DNA of 64,000 bases from NCBI RefSeq assembly GCF_008107445.1, contig NZ_VSLD01000001.1, positions 372,001 to 436,000 on the forward strand. The letters are read 5' to 3'. The notes below the pieces were generated by a model. That model had not been told where the DNA came from. It did not search any database and worked only from the letters and a program-made list of their open reading frames with translations. Source of the DNA: Arthrobacter echini. GTDB taxonomy: Bacteria > Actinomycetota > Actinomycetes > Actinomycetales > Micrococcaceae. Below, piece by piece: positions 63,425 through 64,000 of the stretch (its first letter is position 1; every line of letters starts with the position of its first letter). The translations under genes were made by a program, and so were the position numbers.

Positions 63425-64000
63425 GTGCACGAGGACATCGAGCTCCTCAGGGCCTGTACCGGCGAGGGTGTCACCTCCGCGTACCAGCCGATCATCAGCA
63501 CCGGTAACGGCACGATCGTCGGCTACGAGGCCCTCGTCCGTTTCCCCGGCTACGAGGAGAAGAACCCCGAGGCCTGGTTCTCCCGGGCGCGCCGCGCAGG
63601 CTGCGACGCGCAACTCGAGGCCGTCGCGCTCCGGCGCGCGTTCGAGCACCGCGCTTCCCTTCCCGGTAACTGCTTCATGACCGTCAACGTCTCGCCCCAC
63701 CTGCTCGTGTCACCGGAGATCCGCAGCGTGTGGGCGGACCAGGGCTCACTCGGCGGTGTGATGGTAGAGCTCACCGAACAGACCCCGATCGACTCCTATC
63801 TTGAGCTGGAGCCGCACCTGAACGCCCTGAAGTCCGCGGGTGCGCTCATCGCCATCGACGACGCCGGCTCCGGCTATGCGGGACTGCAGCATCTGCTCGC
63901 CCTGCGCCCGGCGATGATCAAGATGGACCGGGAACTCGTCCGCGACATCGACACCGACGAGGCGAAGCGGGCACTGCTGGAGATGCTCGGCCTGTTCGCG
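63425..64000 (+). CDS. EAL-domain cyclic-di-GMP phosphodiesterase (partial)
   Basis: An EAL domain that runs off the right edge. Active-site elements are present: YQPIISTGNGTIVGYEALVR (first glutamate in EAL), NCFMTVNVSPHLL, GGVMVELTEQTPI (glutamate), LIAIDDAGSGYAG (aspartate pair) and MIKMDRELVRD (lysine), so it looks active. The variation DDAGSGYAG in place of DDFGTGYS is within family limits. No GGDEF half is visible before it. Start is uncertain: GTG at 63425 is in frame; the frame is open back to about 63380. It would hydrolyse c-di-GMP. Confidence 0.85.
   Translation, partial: MHEDIELLRACTGEGVTSAYQPIISTGNGTIVGYEALVRFPGYEEKNPEAWFSRARRAGCDAQLEAVALRRAFEHRASLPGNCFMTVNVSPHLLVSPEIRSVWADQGSLGGVMVELTEQTPIDSYLELEPHLNALKSAGALIAIDDAGSGYAGLQHLLALRPAMIKMDRELVRDIDTDEAKRALLEMLGLFA

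Overview
The window is a chromosomal segment of a GC-rich actinobacterium, most likely a member of the Micrococcales close to Arthrobacter and other Micrococcaceae. The evidence is the very high GC, frequent GTG starts with 1-4 base stop/start overlaps, and gene neighbourhoods typical of actinobacteria: a DEAH helicase beside a Tad pilus locus, MarP and Crp between acs and a class A PBP, and a DNA polymerase I-like protein with a degenerate exonuclease half. There is no rRNA, so genus cannot be fixed. I see no phage, transposase, integrase or CRISPR.

Layout. 1-6.3 kb: end of an AcuC-type deacetylase, KtrB/KtrA potassium uptake, a GT87 glycosyltransferase, proC and a TIM-barrel isomerase. 6.3-13.5 kb: Ppx/GppA phosphatase, topA, an NPPF methyltransferase translationally coupled to the tRNA hydroxylase TrhO, and a GNAT protein. 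13.5-23.4 kb: an MrfA-type DEAH helicase converging on a Tad pilus locus (cpaE-tadA-tadB-tadC, then a pilin and two TadE-like genes), interrupted by an lrp-type regulator and ornithine cyclodeaminase. 23.5-30 kb: polymerase, a CpnT/WXG100-like protein, NUDIX CoA pyrophosphatase, nth and a membrane protein. 30-35 kb: acs, a divergent ohr/TetR pair around a palindromic operator, and an MHS transporter next to aroQ. 35-42 kb: a dipeptide-type ABC system whose fused double ATPase is encoded opposite to the dppABC genes.

42-48.3 kb: a DUF2332 protein, MarP protease, a 0.9-kb array of regularly spaced imperfect palindromes, crp, a second repeat block, then NUDIX, RidA and a 51-residue DUF4177 gene. 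48.3-55.4 kb: class A penicillin-binding protein, metallophosphoesterase and a heterodimeric ABC exporter. 55.4-64 kb: tRNA-Pro(CGG), purD-purC, a membrane-anchored SUOX-type molybdopterin oxidoreductase, asparaginase, SCP-like protein, DUF2079 protein, small proteins and the start of an EAL phosphodiesterase.

Most genes are housekeeping. The features that standard families do not explain are the palindrome array at 44.6-45.5 kb, the nested tandem repeat at 46.4-46.6 kb, the lrp/ocd cassette inside the Tad locus with its paired operator-like repeats, the cysteine-bearing TetR beside ohr, and a T7SS-substrate-like protein with no secretion genes nearby.
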